Origin: Thalassoroseus pseudoceratinae
GTDB lineage: Bacteria > Planctomycetota > Planctomycetia > Planctomycetales > Planctomycetaceae
DNA: 64,000 nt
Assembly: GCF_011634775.1 (NCBI RefSeq)
Contig: NZ_JAALXT010000002.1
Location: forward strand, 62,001-126,000
Direction of reading: 5' to 3'
Part shown: one piece after another, positions 36,816 through 46,473 of the stretch
Layout: each line of letters starts with the position of its first letter
How positions within the stretch are numbered: the first letter of the stretch is position 1
The notes under the pieces: model-generated
The model's database searches: none
Seen by the model: only the letters and a program-made list of their open reading frames with translations
Told to the model about the DNA's origin: nothing
Translations under genes and position numbers: made by a program

Positions 36816-37703
36816 ATGACGGATATTTCGATGAGCACATTGCCTGGTTTGGTTCCCACGGCTCGACAAACACTGGCCACGGTGGTGGCTCATGAGCCGA
36901 TGGCGAAGGATACGTATCGGTTGCGGATTCAGTGTCCGGACATTGCCGGGCAGATTCTGCCGGGGCAGTTTTTTATGGTGCACGCCCCAGGCCGTACGGA
37001 TCCGCTGCTGGGCCGTCCGTTCGCGTTGTTCGATGTCTATGAAAAAGACGGCCAACCGATGGGCGTCGATTTCGGTTATGTCGTGGTCGGAAAACTCACG
37101 TCGCTGATGGCCGACTGGAAACCTGGTCAACCGGTGGAATTGTGGGGGCCGCTCGGGAATGGGTTTCCGACGCCCGATTGCGAGAGCCTGCTTTGCGTGG
37201 CAGGCGGAATCGGGCAGACACCGTTCTTGGCGGTCGTTCGCGAGGCGTTGGGATTGCGGAAGTACGGCGGTGAAGACCGTGAGCTTTCGCTGCTCCCTCG
37301 GCAAGTCGGGATGTATTACGGTGTGCGGTCGGCGGATTATTTAGCCGGCGTGAAGGATTTCACCATCGACGGATTGGAATTGCGGTTGGCGACCGATGAC
37401 GGGTCGGCGGGCCATCATGGTTTCGTCACAGATTTGGTCAAAGAAGCACTGACCTCGGACGATCCACCCGACCGCGTCTACTGCTGCGGTCCCGAACCGA
37501 TGATGGCCGCGACCGCGAAATTGTGTGCCGAACATAACGTGGCGTGTTGGTTGTCGCTGGAAACCCCAATGGCGTGCGGATTTGGAGCGTGTTTCAGCTG
37601 CGTGACTCGGGTCCGTCAAGCCGATGGAGATTGGGATTATCGTCGAACCTGCGTTGAGGGACCTGTTTTTCCTGCCGAAAGTTTGTATCTTGAGGAAGAC
37701 TGA
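36816..37703 (+). CDS. pyrK: Dihydroorotate dehydrogenase electron transfer subunit (PyrK)
   Basis: This 295-residue flavin/iron-sulfur reductase has a ferredoxin-reductase-like FAD domain (~res 20-120, with PGRTDPLLGRPFAL), an NAD-binding domain (VAGGIGQTPFLAV, then VYCCGPEPMMAA) and a C-terminal 2Fe-2S site (MACGFGACFSC ... RRTCVEGPVF). This is the PyrK layout; PyrK passes electrons between PyrD and NAD in pyrimidine synthesis. No pyrD is near, so another oxidoreductase of this family remains possible. ATG codons at 36816 and 36831 are both possible starts. Confidence 0.85.
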   Translation: MTDISMSTLPGLVPTARQTLATVVAHEPMAKDTYRLRIQCPDIAGQILPGQFFMVHAPGRTDPLLGRPFALFDVYEKDGQPMGVDFGYVVVGKLTSLMADWKPGQPVELWGPLGNGFPTPDCESLLCVAGGIGQTPFLAVVREALGLRKYGGEDRELSLLPRQVGMYYGVRSADYLAGVKDFTIDGLELRLATDDGSAGHHGFVTDLVKEALTSDDPPDRVYCCGPEPMMAATAKLCAEHNVACWLSLETPMACGFGACFSCVTRVRQADGDWDYRRTCVEGPVFPAESLYLEED

Positions 37704-37764
37704 TCAACAACCGTTGATCAATGCCCTCTGTTCTTCTCTTTCGTTGCATGGAACAATCGACGTG

Positions 37765-40700
37765 ATGCTTGCTCGTGAATTGCCATTAACTGCTCTCCGT
37801 TTGGTTTTATTGGGAGTGCTAACGCGACTTTTTGTCCCAACTGTAAGTGTTGCCGCCGACGAGGATTTGGCGTCGGTCATGAAGCGTCTTCCCCCTGTGG
37901 AAGCGGAAGACGCAATGAAAACATTCAATATCGAAAAAGGCTTCCAGCTTGAATTGGTGGCGTCTGAGCCGATGGTTGCAGACCCCGTCGACGCGTGTTT
38001 CGACGAACACGGTTGGATGTACGTCGCCGAGATGCATGGCTATCCGTACTCGGAGGAAAAACGCCAGCAGTGCCCCAAGGGGCTCGGCAAACGCAACGCC
38101 GGCACGGTTCGTCTGCTGAAAGACACCGATGGCGACGGCGTGATGGACAAAAGCACGATTTTCGCCGACGGCGTGAGTTGGCCGCAATCGGTGTGTTGCT
38201 TCGGTGACGGCGTGTTTCTGTTGGCTCCGCCAAACTTGTATTACTTTGAAGACACCGATGGCGACGACATCGCCGATGTCAAAGAAATTGTTTACTCCGG
38301 ATTCAAACGCACGAATGTGCAAGCTCTTGCCAACAACATGAAGTGGGGGCTCGATCATCGTATTTGGGCAGCTGGCGGACGCAGTGGTGCAGACCTGAGC
38401 CATCGCGGAGAAAAGCTGATTACGCTCGGGGCTCGCGATTTTCGATTCGATCCCAAAACCGAGAAACTCGACGCCGTCACCGGTGGCGGGCAATTCGGCC
38501 ATTCTTTTGACGACTTCGGCAATCGCTTCGTGTGCAGCAACAGTAACCACATTCAGCATGTTGTGACTGAAGTGGCGTACCTCGAACGAAACCCGTTGGT
38601 CAGTGCATCGGGATCGATCCGCACGATTGCGAAAGAAGGGGCGGCTGCCCCAGTGTTTCGTCGGAGTCCCGCTGAACCATGGCGGATCGTGCGAACACGC
38701 CGACGGGCATCCGACCCGAATTTCGTCAAACGAGTCGCGAAAACCGAACTCGTGCCAACCGGGTTTTTCACATCGGCAACCGGTGTCACAATTTATCGAG
38801 GTGATGCATACCCTGAGGAATATCATGGCAACGCCTTCATCGGAGACGTAGGCGGCAACCTGATTCACCGCAAAACGTTGACGCCAAACGGTGTCAGCTT
38901 CATTGCCACCCGCGCGGATCAGAACACGGAATTCATTACCTCGACCGACACGTGGTTTCGACCGGTGAATTTTGTGAACGCCCCCGATGGTTCGCTGTAC
39001 GTGCTCGACATGTATCGTGAAACAATCGAACACCCTTACTCCATCCCGGAAGACATCAAAGCGTTTCTCGATTTGGAAAGCGGACACGATCGCGGACGGA
39101 TTTACCGGATCACGCCGCCGAATTGGAAGCGACAAACTCCGAAGGATCTCAGCAAACTTTCGCGGGAGGAACTCGTCGCGGAACTTGCTTCCGACAATAG
39201 TTGGAATCGGGAAACCGCCGCACGACTGTTGTGGCAGCAGGCGGATCAATCAACGAGTGCCGAGATTTCACAACTGTTGAAGACGCAGTTCTCGAAAACA
39301 GAGAATCCAGCCGGTCGCGTGCAGATCTTGGCTACGTTGGATCGCATTGGTGGTGCCGATGCTGCGATGCTTGCGAAATCGCTGAAAGACTCGCACCCAG
39401 CCGTTCGGGAATACGCCACCAAAATTGCCACGGCGGAAGTGTTGACTGCGGACGCCATCGCTGAGCTGATGGAAGATTCCTCAGTGCGTGTTCGGCGACA
39501 ACTTGCTTTCACGCTGGGTGATGTGGATTCGCTCAGTGCATCCACGGGGTTGTTGGCGTTGATGGCGGCGAACGAAAGTGGTGATGTCGCCAAAGCGGTC
39601 TTGTCCTCGGTTCCCATGCATGCCGATGCGATGTTGAATTTGTTGATGACAGCCGCTCAAAATCACAAAGCGGAGGTGCTCGGTAAACCACTCAATCCGA
39701 AATCTCTGTTGCCAAAACTCATGCAAACGGCGACTGCACTCGACGACAACACGGGTACTTTGAATTGGCTTTCGCGGGTCACGTCTTGGGAACCGAAGAA
39801 CGCCGCCGATCGTGGATTGCAACGTGGCACACTCGTTGCCATTGCCACCGGTTTGGGGCAACGTCGGCAAACGTTGGCCAAGGTGCTGCAATCTGATGCG
39901 GCCACCGACGACGTGCGAAAAGCCGTGGATACGCTATTCCGCGAAGCCGGAAAGACGGCACGCGACACCGATGCTCCCCTGGCGGAACGCATCGCCGCGA
40001 CGGAACTTCTCGGGCTGTCTGTGTCGAAGACGATTCGAAAAGCTTTGGGTTCATTGCTCACCCCCGCGACCCCGCAAGGTTTGCAACGGGCCGCAATCGC
40101 TTCTTTGGTGCAGCACCAGGATTCCGATTCTACCTCCACCGTTCTGAAAAATTGGGGGGGATTAAGCCCAAGTGTGCGGGAGATGGCAGTGAGTGAGTTC
40201 CTCTCACAAACCGATGCAACGTTGGCGATGTTGAAAGCCGTTCAGGACAACGACATTTCGCGGACCGACCTTTCCCGTACTCAGCAAGAATCGTTGCGAG
40301 AGCATCCGACCAAGTCGGTTCGTAGTCTCGCCGCCCGACTGTTGAAAGCCGAACCAACTGGCGACCGCGACAAAGTCATCGCTGATTGGCAAGGAGTCGT
40401 GGAACTTGTGGGCAATGCGAAAGCGGGTCGCGAGGTGTATATGAAGCGTTGCTCGCAATGTCACCGCGCCGACGGAGCCGGTCACAATGTGGGCCCGGAT
40501 TTGATCTCCATCAAGAACAAGTCGCTGGATGACTTGCTGATCAGTATTCTTGATCCGAACCGTGAACGTCAGCCGAATTACACTTCGTACAATCTCATTA
40601 CCGTGGACGGGCGGGTCTTTACCGGCATTGTCGTTGCGGAAACGGCTACTGCGATCACCCTGCGACAGCCGGAAGGCAAGGAAGAAACCGTGCCCCGTGA

Positions 40701-40836
40701 TGCGATCGATTTGCTGAAATCCAGTGGCAAATCTCTGATGCCCGAGGGACTCGAGAAAGACATCACGAAGCAACAACTGGCCGACGTACTAGCGTTTATC
40801 AAGTCCCTTGAAGACGCCAGTGCAGGGAAAAAATGA
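37765..40836 (+). CDS. PVC-type dehydrogenase with HEAT repeats and C-terminal cytochrome c
   Basis: This 1023-residue protein has a signal peptide (LRLVLLGVLTRLFVPTVS) and a beta-propeller dehydrogenase domain (~res 40-450) with segments such as DEHGWMYVAEMHGYPYSE and DGSLYVLDMYRETIEHP. Helical HEAT-like repeats follow (~res 480-860). A haem site CSQCH (Cys896) opens the C-terminal cytochrome domain of the Pirellula/Verrucomicrobium type. The ATG at 37765 gives the normal signal; the open frame starts much earlier. Such proteins are abundant in Planctomycetota and are thought to oxidise sugars or alcohols at the cell surface. The substrate is unknown. Confidence 0.92.
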   Translation: MLARELPLTALRLVLLGVLTRLFVPTVSVAADEDLASVMKRLPPVEAEDAMKTFNIEKGFQLELVASEPMVADPVDACFDEHGWMYVAEMHGYPYSEEKRQQCPKGLGKRNAGTVRLLKDTDGDGVMDKSTIFADGVSWPQSVCCFGDGVFLLAPPNLYYFEDTDGDDIADVKEIVYSGFKRTNVQALANNMKWGLDHRIWAAGGRSGADLSHRGEKLITLGARDFRFDPKTEKLDAVTGGGQFGHSFDDFGNRFVCSNSNHIQHVVTEVAYLERNPLVSASGSIRTIAKEGAAAPVFRRSPAEPWRIVRTRRRASDPNFVKRVAKTELVPTGFFTSATGVTIYRGDAYPEEYHGNAFIGDVGGNLIHRKTLTPNGVSFIATRADQNTEFITSTDTWFRPVNFVNAPDGSLYVLDMYRETIEHPYSIPEDIKAFLDLESGHDRGRIYRITPPNWKRQTPKDLSKLSREELVAELASDNSWNRETAARLLWQQADQSTSAEISQLLKTQFSKTENPAGRVQILATLDRIGGADAAMLAKSLKDSHPAVREYATKIATAEVLTADAIAELMEDSSVRVRRQLAFTLGDVDSLSASTGLLALMAANESGDVAKAVLSSVPMHADAMLNLLMTAAQNHKAEVLGKPLNPKSLLPKLMQTATALDDNTGTLNWLSRVTSWEPKNAADRGLQRGTLVAIATGLGQRRQTLAKVLQSDAATDDVRKAVDTLFREAGKTARDTDAPLAERIAATELLGLSVSKTIRKALGSLLTPATPQGLQRAAIASLVQHQDSDSTSTVLKNWGGLSPSVREMAVSEFLSQTDATLAMLKAVQDNDISRTDLSRTQQESLREHPTKSVRSLAARLLKAEPTGDRDKVIADWQGVVELVGNAKAGREVYMKRCSQCHRADGAGHNVGPDLISIKNKSLDDLLISILDPNRERQPNYTSYNLITVDGRVFTGIVVAETATAITLRQPEGKEETVPRDAIDLLKSSGKSLMPEGLEKDITKQQLADVLAFIKSLEDASAGKK

Positions 40837-41053
40837 TATCCTAGTGATGAGGACGATCCGTCCACTGGCGAATGCTGGTGGACGTCGACCTGCCACGGTA
40901 TTGCGACAGCTCTTTCGTCCAACGAATACGTTGCTGCGATACCATGCCCCTGAATCCACTTTCGCAAACCGCTGCGAAGTTGCGAACGGTTTGCGATCGC
41001 TTGGATGCCCGAACTCCTTGTGGTCAAGAACGAACCCAGCAATCGAGTCAGTT

Positions 41054-41533
41054 ATGAAGTGGTTCCGTTGCTTTGTGTTTACAGTCCTCTTGGTTGGCTC
41101 TGTGGCCGACATCAACGCCGCTGAGCCAACGGTTGCGGAAACGTTTCTTCGGCAATGGGCGGCCGCTTGGAAGACTTCAAACGTCGATCGCATGATGCAG
41201 TTTTACGACGACGGTCCAGAGACTCTGGCGATCGAGTCGCTGGGTCATGTTCGTCAAGGACCGGAGCAGATTCGGAAAATGTTCGAAGGGGCATTCGAGG
41301 AGTTGGTCTTCGATCGCGTGTCCGTCACGATTCTCACCCAGAAACGCCAAGACTCCGTGGCGTGGGCGACGTTTCGTTACCGGGCGAATGTTCGACTCAA
41401 AGAAACTCAGATGAAATTCGTTTTGCAGTCGCGTGGCACATTCATTCTGCGGAATGATGGCAAGACGTGGAAAATCGCAACCGAACACTTCTCAACCATT
41501 CCCGACGTGCCGCGTGTGCAACCAGACCGTTGA
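41054..41533 (+). CDS. Secreted SnoaL-like (NTF2 fold) protein
   Basis: This 159-residue protein has a signal peptide (RCFVFTVLLVGSVADINAA) and an NTF2-like domain: ETFLRQWAAAWKTSNVDRMM, then FYDDGPETL and a closing strand KTWKIATEHFS. This is the SnoaL/DUF4440 pattern. Binding pockets in this fold host many reactions or none. The start at 41054 is chosen because it opens the signal peptide; the long upstream frame is a shadow. The NUDIX gene converges with it. Confidence 0.75.
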   Translation: MKWFRCFVFTVLLVGSVADINAAEPTVAETFLRQWAAAWKTSNVDRMMQFYDDGPETLAIESLGHVRQGPEQIRKMFEGAFEELVFDRVSVTILTQKRQDSVAWATFRYRANVRLKETQMKFVLQSRGTFILRNDGKTWKIATEHFSTIPDVPRVQPDR

Positions 41534-41537
41534 GACA

Positions 41538-42080
41538 TTATTGGTTGGTGAACGTGAGGTGGGTTTTCAAAATCAGGACGCAACTCGGGCCGTGCGTGAT
41601 CTCGCCGATAAGCACCTTCTCCACCGCTTCGGCCAACGGGACTTTCACGCGTCGAATCACTTCCGTACCTTCCGGAGATGGGTCGACAAATTGCAGCCCT
41701 TGAGCCAAATACAACTCCGTCGGTGAGACAAGACACGACGTGAGCGGATCGACCGTGCCAAGTTTGACGAGGCTTGACGCGACGACTCCGATTTCTTCCT
41801 GAAGTTCACGAGCGGCGGTTTGGCGTGTGTCTTCGTTGGCTTCTGTGCCCCCGCTGACAGCTTCGAGCGTGTCGCGACCCACACCGTAGTGGAATTCCTC
41901 GGTGAGATACACGTTTTGTTCGTCATCGACTGCCAACACACACACGCCAGGTTTGACGTACACCACGGTGTAAGTTCCGGGTTCGCCATCGGGACGAATT
42001 ACGTCATCCTGTCTCAACGTGACCCACGGGTCGGCATGAATGGGGCGTTGCTGCAAAATCTTCCACGGTCCGTGTTGCAT
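41538..42080 (-). CDS. NUDIX hydrolase (ADP-ribose pyrophosphatase-like)
   Basis: This 180-residue protein carries a full NUDIX box, from GGTEANE through AARELQEEIGV, matching Gx5Ex7REUxEExGU. The N-terminal part is typical of ADP-ribose pyrophosphatases (WVTLRQDDVIRPDGEPG). It probably hydrolyses ADP-ribose or a nucleoside diphosphate derivative using Mg2+. The gene upstream on this strand (42087-42824) ends 6 bases before its start, so the two are likely co-transcribed. Confidence 0.9.
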   Translation of the reverse strand: MQHGPWKILQQRPIHADPWVTLRQDDVIRPDGEPGTYTVVYVKPGVCVLAVDDEQNVYLTEEFHYGVGRDTLEAVSGGTEANEDTRQTAARELQEEIGVVASSLVKLGTVDPLTSCLVSPTELYLAQGLQFVDPSPEGTEVIRRVKVPLAEAVEKVLIGEITHGPSCVLILKTHLTFTNQ

Positions 42081-42086
42081 GGTTTG

Positions 42087-42824
42087 TCAGTTGTCTGTTG
42101 AGGGTGGCTCGACCGCTGGAAAACGAGCGGGAGATTTGGGTTGCTCGTCGGTCGCGGGTGGTTTGCTTGATGATTTGTTCTGCGGTGGTTCGGTTTCGTT
42201 GATGAAGCGATTCAAGATGCTGAGATATCCGTTGAGAGCCGCACCATCGGGACCGAGGTCTTTCTTCAGGTCTTCGAGGGCATCACGGGAGGTGATCGCG
42301 TCTTTACGAAGATCCCCGAGATTCTTGCGACCGGTCATCAAGCCACCAACCATGTCGTTGAAGTACGACTGTGCTTCCGGTGCAGCCAGCAGTGGGAACG
42401 CTTGCTGAATGTCCTGCAAATCTTTCGGGGCGATCGTGCCACCCCGTTGGAGTTGCTGAATCACATCGTCGGGAGACGCTCCTTTTTGACCGGGAACGGC
42501 ACGACCGGTGAGTTGGTCGATGATGTCCTCCGGCGTTTTCACGGTGGACATCGATGTCGGCGATTCGGGTTGCGGAGCCGGATTCGTTTGGGCGGGTGGT
42601 TTCACATCCCCCAGGTAGATGGCACCGACTTTGTCTCGAGGGATGATGATCTTTCCCAGCAAGTCGCTCTTGAGTGTGAGCGACTTTTCGGAAAGCGATA
42701 CGACACTGCCGGTAATCCGGTCGCCGTTGATCAGTTGAACTTCCTCAGCAGTCACAATGCCTGCAGCAACCAGAAAGAGCACACCAACACCAATGCGACT
42801 GATCCAACGAGTTACCCGCTGCAT
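42087..42824 (-). CDS. Secreted hypothetical protein with SH3-like segment
   Basis: This 245-residue protein has a signal peptide (IGVGVLFLVAAGIVTA) and a compact beta segment (EVQLINGDRITGSVVSL, then IIIPRDKVGAIYLGD) of the kind seen in many planctomycete secreted proteins. The remaining sequence is helical and Pro-rich near both ends. No enzymatic motif was seen. It is upstream of and close to the NUDIX gene, and its 5' region faces a 411-bp intergenic gap. Confidence 0.65.
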   Translation of the reverse strand: MQRVTRWISRIGVGVLFLVAAGIVTAEEVQLINGDRITGSVVSLSEKSLTLKSDLLGKIIIPRDKVGAIYLGDVKPPAQTNPAPQPESPTSMSTVKTPEDIIDQLTGRAVPGQKGASPDDVIQQLQRGGTIAPKDLQDIQQAFPLLAAPEAQSYFNDMVGGLMTGRKNLGDLRKDAITSRDALEDLKKDLGPDGAALNGYLSILNRFINETEPPQNKSSSKPPATDEQPKSPARFPAVEPPSTDN

Positions 42825-43235
42825 TGTATTTCTCCTGTGAGTGGTCGGCCCGAATTGTGTTCACTCTACGGATCCGTGAACCGTCTGTCGATGGTTTTCG
42901 GGCAGACTCGTTGAACCTTGGGAAGCTCTTGCGTTTCTGATGATCCCCGACAACGCATGTTGTGCAAACACAACATCTTCGGTGGCATGTTTGAAGTCGG
43001 AAACATGAATGTTCAAAACCTCGAACGGTGCTCGCGTGCAGTATTCAGCGGAACATGTTGATGGGTTTGGTGTTACGGCGTGTGTTCAAATTTATTTTGA
43101 AGTGGTGTCGGTTTCCGGTCCGCTCTTTGCATTTCCAAGGTGTTGTCTTCGGTTGTCCTGAGAATCCCCCGCGGATGTCCGCGGATGCTTCCGGATAGCA
43201 ATCTTTCAATGACAGACACGAGGAGACAACAGCCA
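42825..43235. other. Divergent intergenic region with a short perfect hairpin
   Basis: The 411 bases separate two divergent genes and must hold promoters for both. The clearest element is a perfect hairpin at 42957-42976: atgttgtg, loop caaa, cacaacat. No convincing ORF was found in it, and a -10/-35 pair could not be assigned with confidence. Confidence 0.5.
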
Positions 43236-43685
43236 ATGGCCTCACGCCGCAAAAAGCGTATGACGATTCATCTTTGGAACAAAACAACCGTTCTCGATTT
43301 GGGAGAAATCGAGATTTGGGATGGTGCGGACTTGGCGTTGCTGCGGGATACGCTGTCCGAGCAAGTCGAGAGTGAAGGCGTGCGGCGGTTGGGTGTCAAC
43401 ATGCAGTTCGTGAAGTACATCCCCAGCGGATTCTTCGGCATGTTGTACGATTGGCAGGAAAAAGGCATCGAGATTCGTTTGTTCTCACCGCAGCCGAACG
43501 TAGCCGAGATGTTGTGGTTTCGTCAATTCTTCGATCTGACCGAAGACGGCAGTTACCTGCTGCAAAGCGAACCCAAGGAAGACATGGTCGCCACGGAACC
43601 AGTCGCTGAAGTTCCCGATGAATGGGCGGACCTCAGCGAATGGGAAGAAGTGCACGGTCGGTCGCTGAGTCGTAGCAGTCGGTGA
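43236..43685 (+). CDS. STAS-like anti-sigma-factor-antagonist-type protein
   Basis: The ATG at 43236 is preceded by GAGGAG and gives 149 residues. The core (~res 10-110) resembles a STAS domain: IHLWNKTTVLDLGEIEIWDG, then VRRLGVNMQFVKYIPSGFFG. STAS proteins usually carry a phosphorylatable Ser or Thr in the segment near the middle; the Ser in YIPSGFFG is a candidate. The C-terminal tail is acidic. No kinase or sigma factor is near. An ATG at 43209 is an alternative start. Confidence 0.6.
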   Translation: MASRRKKRMTIHLWNKTTVLDLGEIEIWDGADLALLRDTLSEQVESEGVRRLGVNMQFVKYIPSGFFGMLYDWQEKGIEIRLFSPQPNVAEMLWFRQFFDLTEDGSYLLQSEPKEDMVATEPVAEVPDEWADLSEWEEVHGRSLSRSSR

Positions 43686-43711
43686 GAAAACGTCGGTCGT
43701 TGGCAACGAGA

Positions 43712-44944
43712 CTACTCGCCGTCCGGACTTCCGACTTGTGGCCGCGACGCTCGGTGGATCATCGCCAAGCGGCGGATGACTTCTGCGGCGGTCTTGCGAG
43801 GCAACTTCGGCATCTGCGTGGCTTTCTCCGCCTGTTCGAGCAATCGCTGAACCTTAGACACCGGACGGTTTAGCCGGCGGGCGATCGGTTCCAGCACACG
43901 GTCTTCGTGACCGTGCATCGTGCCAAGTTTGAGTTCCTGACGAAGATGGCTGAGATACGCCTCCACCATTCGTCCGGAACTGCGAGCCTTCCACGCGTGG
44001 CTTCCCACGGTATCGGTGTGATCGACGAGATTTCGCCGAACTGCCGAGGCTTCCGGTTCGATCGGTCCGAATCGGCGGTTCCGCCACCAAGCGAACAGCA
44101 ACACCAGCACGAAGACTTGAATCGTGACTGATCGCAACGGCGGTTCCAACAGCAACCCTACCACTTTCGGTGTGCTGCTAGCGTTCAAAGATTCGTCGAG
44201 CATCACGCGTTTGATCGGATGCGAGTTGACGGCGTTGTAGTCGTGACGGTCGGTCTTCAGAACGGCAAACGCAAGGATGGGGTTGTCGTCCCATGCGAGC
44301 GATTGGTTCCAGAACAGAAAATCGGTCGCGACCAAAATGACTTGCCCCCGTCCGACTTCCTGTACCACCGCCTGTTTGTAGCCACTGTATTCAATCAGTG
44401 CTTGCGAATTGGGTGCGTCAACAAAGGCCGACGATTCCCAATACAGATCACCGAACTCGATCAGACTGGTATGCACCACACCGGTGGTGTCTTCGTAGCG
44501 GTCGGCCGCGGTGGCGTCTTCGAGCGGTCTGACGTGCATGTCGAGACCGGGGATCGACAAGCCTGGCGAGTCGTCACGGGCGGCAACCAACAGGGTTCCC
44601 CCTTGGCGAATCCACGTGAGCAATGCGTCCCATTCATCCGCAGTCAGCTCGCGACCTGGTCCCAGCAGAGCCAGCAACGAACCGCGTGCGAATCCCGTCG
44701 ATTGTTCTCGTTTGGTGAGCGACGAGAACGAGCGTTTCACTTTCCAGCCGAGTTTCTCACCCTCCTCGCGTAACAACCGATAGAACGCCAGTTTGCCTTC
44801 CGCTTTGGTGCTGTAGCTGTCGTAGTCAGAGCCTGGCGAGAAATTGGGAAACCAGAAGTGCATGCTCGCCACGCCCAACACCACGACCAACCATAGCCAA
44901 GAACTGCGGGGGAACGAAGGAGTTTTGCCGGTCGAGGTGGGCAT
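43712..44944 (-). CDS. DUF4350 domain-containing membrane protein
   Basis: This 410-residue protein has an N-terminal helix (WLWLVVVLGVASMHFWF), a Rossmann-like region typical of DUF4350 (AFYRLLREEGEKLGW, WDALLTWIRQGGTLLVAA), a second helix (TIQVFVLVLLFAWW) and a C-terminal helical tail. DUF4350 genes usually accompany DUF4129, MoxR ATPase and DUF58 genes. Here DUF4129 lies 43 bases upstream, but no MoxR or DUF58 gene is visible in the window. The function is unknown; involvement in envelope assembly is inferred from that association. Confidence 0.82.
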   Translation of the reverse strand: MPTSTGKTPSFPRSSWLWLVVVLGVASMHFWFPNFSPGSDYDSYSTKAEGKLAFYRLLREEGEKLGWKVKRSFSSLTKREQSTGFARGSLLALLGPGRELTADEWDALLTWIRQGGTLLVAARDDSPGLSIPGLDMHVRPLEDATAADRYEDTTGVVHTSLIEFGDLYWESSAFVDAPNSQALIEYSGYKQAVVQEVGRGQVILVATDFLFWNQSLAWDDNPILAFAVLKTDRHDYNAVNSHPIKRVMLDESLNASSTPKVVGLLLEPPLRSVTIQVFVLVLLFAWWRNRRFGPIEPEASAVRRNLVDHTDTVGSHAWKARSSGRMVEAYLSHLRQELKLGTMHGHEDRVLEPIARRLNRPVSKVQRLLEQAEKATQMPKLPRKTAAEVIRRLAMIHRASRPQVGSPDGE

Positions 44945-44987
44945 GGTTGTCAGGTGTCAGTGTTGAAGGGATCCCAATCGCAACGCA

Positions 44988-46415
44988 CTAAGCGCCGTTC
45001 TCCATACTGGTTGCGAAACCAGCTTCGTAACCGCCGAGAGTTTTCTCGAACAGTGCTTTGGTCGGTTCACGACGGCCAAAGCTGATCGGCTCGAACACAC
45101 GCACGATTGACCGAAACGCCTGGTATTCGGTTCTGTTCTGGCGTAAGGCTCGGAGGTAATCGCGAATGGTGAGACCGCGTCGGTAGCGGATTCGGTTGGT
45201 CCGTTCGATGCGGCTCATGGCGCCCATTGTGAGTTGAGCAATCGCGTCGCGATAGTTCCCTATCGCCGCCAACTCACGAGCTTTGGCAATATACACATCG
45301 GGCGGATGTTCGCCGGGAGCGTTCTCCGGTTCGTTGGCGTTCGACGGCAGATCGCCACCGGTTTCGTGCTCATGATCGAGTTTCGTCGGCAGTTCAAAAT
45401 CCTTGATCGCTTTGATGATCAGCCACAGAATCAAGCCGATGACAACACCCAAAATCGCGTAGGCCAACAAGTGAAACAGTCCTGCGACGAATCCGGCAAA
45501 CGAGCTGGACGCGGGCGATTGGGACGCGAGTTCCTGTTCGTCCTCGTCCGGTTCGTTGATTGGCTCTGAAGGTGGTGGATTTTCAGCCGGGGGATTGTTC
45601 TGTCGAACCGGCGGGAGCGGCTCATTGTTCTCGCGTGGATTGTTGTCGCCGGCGGGGTTTTGGTTTGCTCCGTTTTCCCCGCCGTTGGGGTTTTGGTTAT
45701 CGCCGTTATTCCCGGGGCCCGCCGGATTGCCATTCCGGTTGTCGGCATTATTGTCCAATCCGTCATTAGGCTCGGTGTTGTTTTCACCACCGAGCGGGTC
45801 GTCTTCGTCTCCGGGGCCGCCAGCGTTTCCGGGCTGATTGTCGTTGGCGTTCTCACCGGGTTGGTTGTCTTGGCCGAAGTTGCGATCGGCGGGGTTCGGG
45901 ATGTTGTCGTCGATCTCGGGAAAATCGTTCCGCCCAAGATTCTCACCGATGTTGTTGCCCAGTTCGCCGGGGTTCTGGCCATCGGGGGTGTTGCCGCCGA
46001 AGGGATCGGTTCCCTGTTGTTCGTTGGGGCCGCGGTTCTCTCCGGGTTGTTCATTGCCACCGAATTCGCGGGGAGCATTTTGGCCGGGGCCGGGAAGTCG
46101 TTGGCGAGTGTCCGAGTTCTGAGGCCCCGAGGACGAGTCCGACTGACTCCCCCCCGATCCCGTTCGCATCCGTAGCCGAGTACGTCCACTCCCCGAACCG
46201 ATCGACTGCCGTCTTGAACTGCCACGTCGGAGACGCTCGAAATTCTGAAACTCCGGAGACGATAAGATTTCCTCCGCCGTCCGTCGCACACGTCGAGCTT
46301 GTGGCGGTTGCGGCCCCGTTTCGGAGAGATCGTCGGCGAATGTCTCGTGGACAATTAGCGTCAAACCAATCGCCAGAATTGATCGCTGTAGGAACGTCCA
46401 ACTACAAGATTTCAT
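44988..46415 (-). CDS. DUF4129 domain protein with long Asn/Gly/Pro-rich region
   Basis: This 475-residue protein has a signal peptide (FLQRSILAIGLTLIVHETFA), an Asn/Gly/Pro-rich disordered stretch (~res 75-300), one helix (FHLLAYAILGVVIGLILWLI) and a C-terminal DUF4129 domain (VYIAKARELAAIGNYRDAI, then TIRDYLRALRQNRTEYQAF). The start at 46415 is chosen because it begins the signal peptide. DUF4129 is linked to transglutaminase and MoxR systems. Its neighbour DUF4350 supports such an envelope-linked cluster. The spacer is unusually long. Confidence 0.82.
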   Translation of the reverse strand: MKSCSWTFLQRSILAIGLTLIVHETFADDLSETGPQPPQARRVRRTAEEILSSPEFQNFERLRRGSSRRQSIGSGSGRTRLRMRTGSGGSQSDSSSGPQNSDTRQRLPGPGQNAPREFGGNEQPGENRGPNEQQGTDPFGGNTPDGQNPGELGNNIGENLGRNDFPEIDDNIPNPADRNFGQDNQPGENANDNQPGNAGGPGDEDDPLGGENNTEPNDGLDNNADNRNGNPAGPGNNGDNQNPNGGENGANQNPAGDNNPRENNEPLPPVRQNNPPAENPPPSEPINEPDEDEQELASQSPASSSFAGFVAGLFHLLAYAILGVVIGLILWLIIKAIKDFELPTKLDHEHETGGDLPSNANEPENAPGEHPPDVYIAKARELAAIGNYRDAIAQLTMGAMSRIERTNRIRYRRGLTIRDYLRALRQNRTEYQAFRSIVRVFEPISFGRREPTKALFEKTLGGYEAGFATSMENGA

Positions 46416-46473
46416 GAGTGATCCAGAAATCGGCTCTGCGTTTTGGCATCTCGATATTATACCGGGCGGGACA

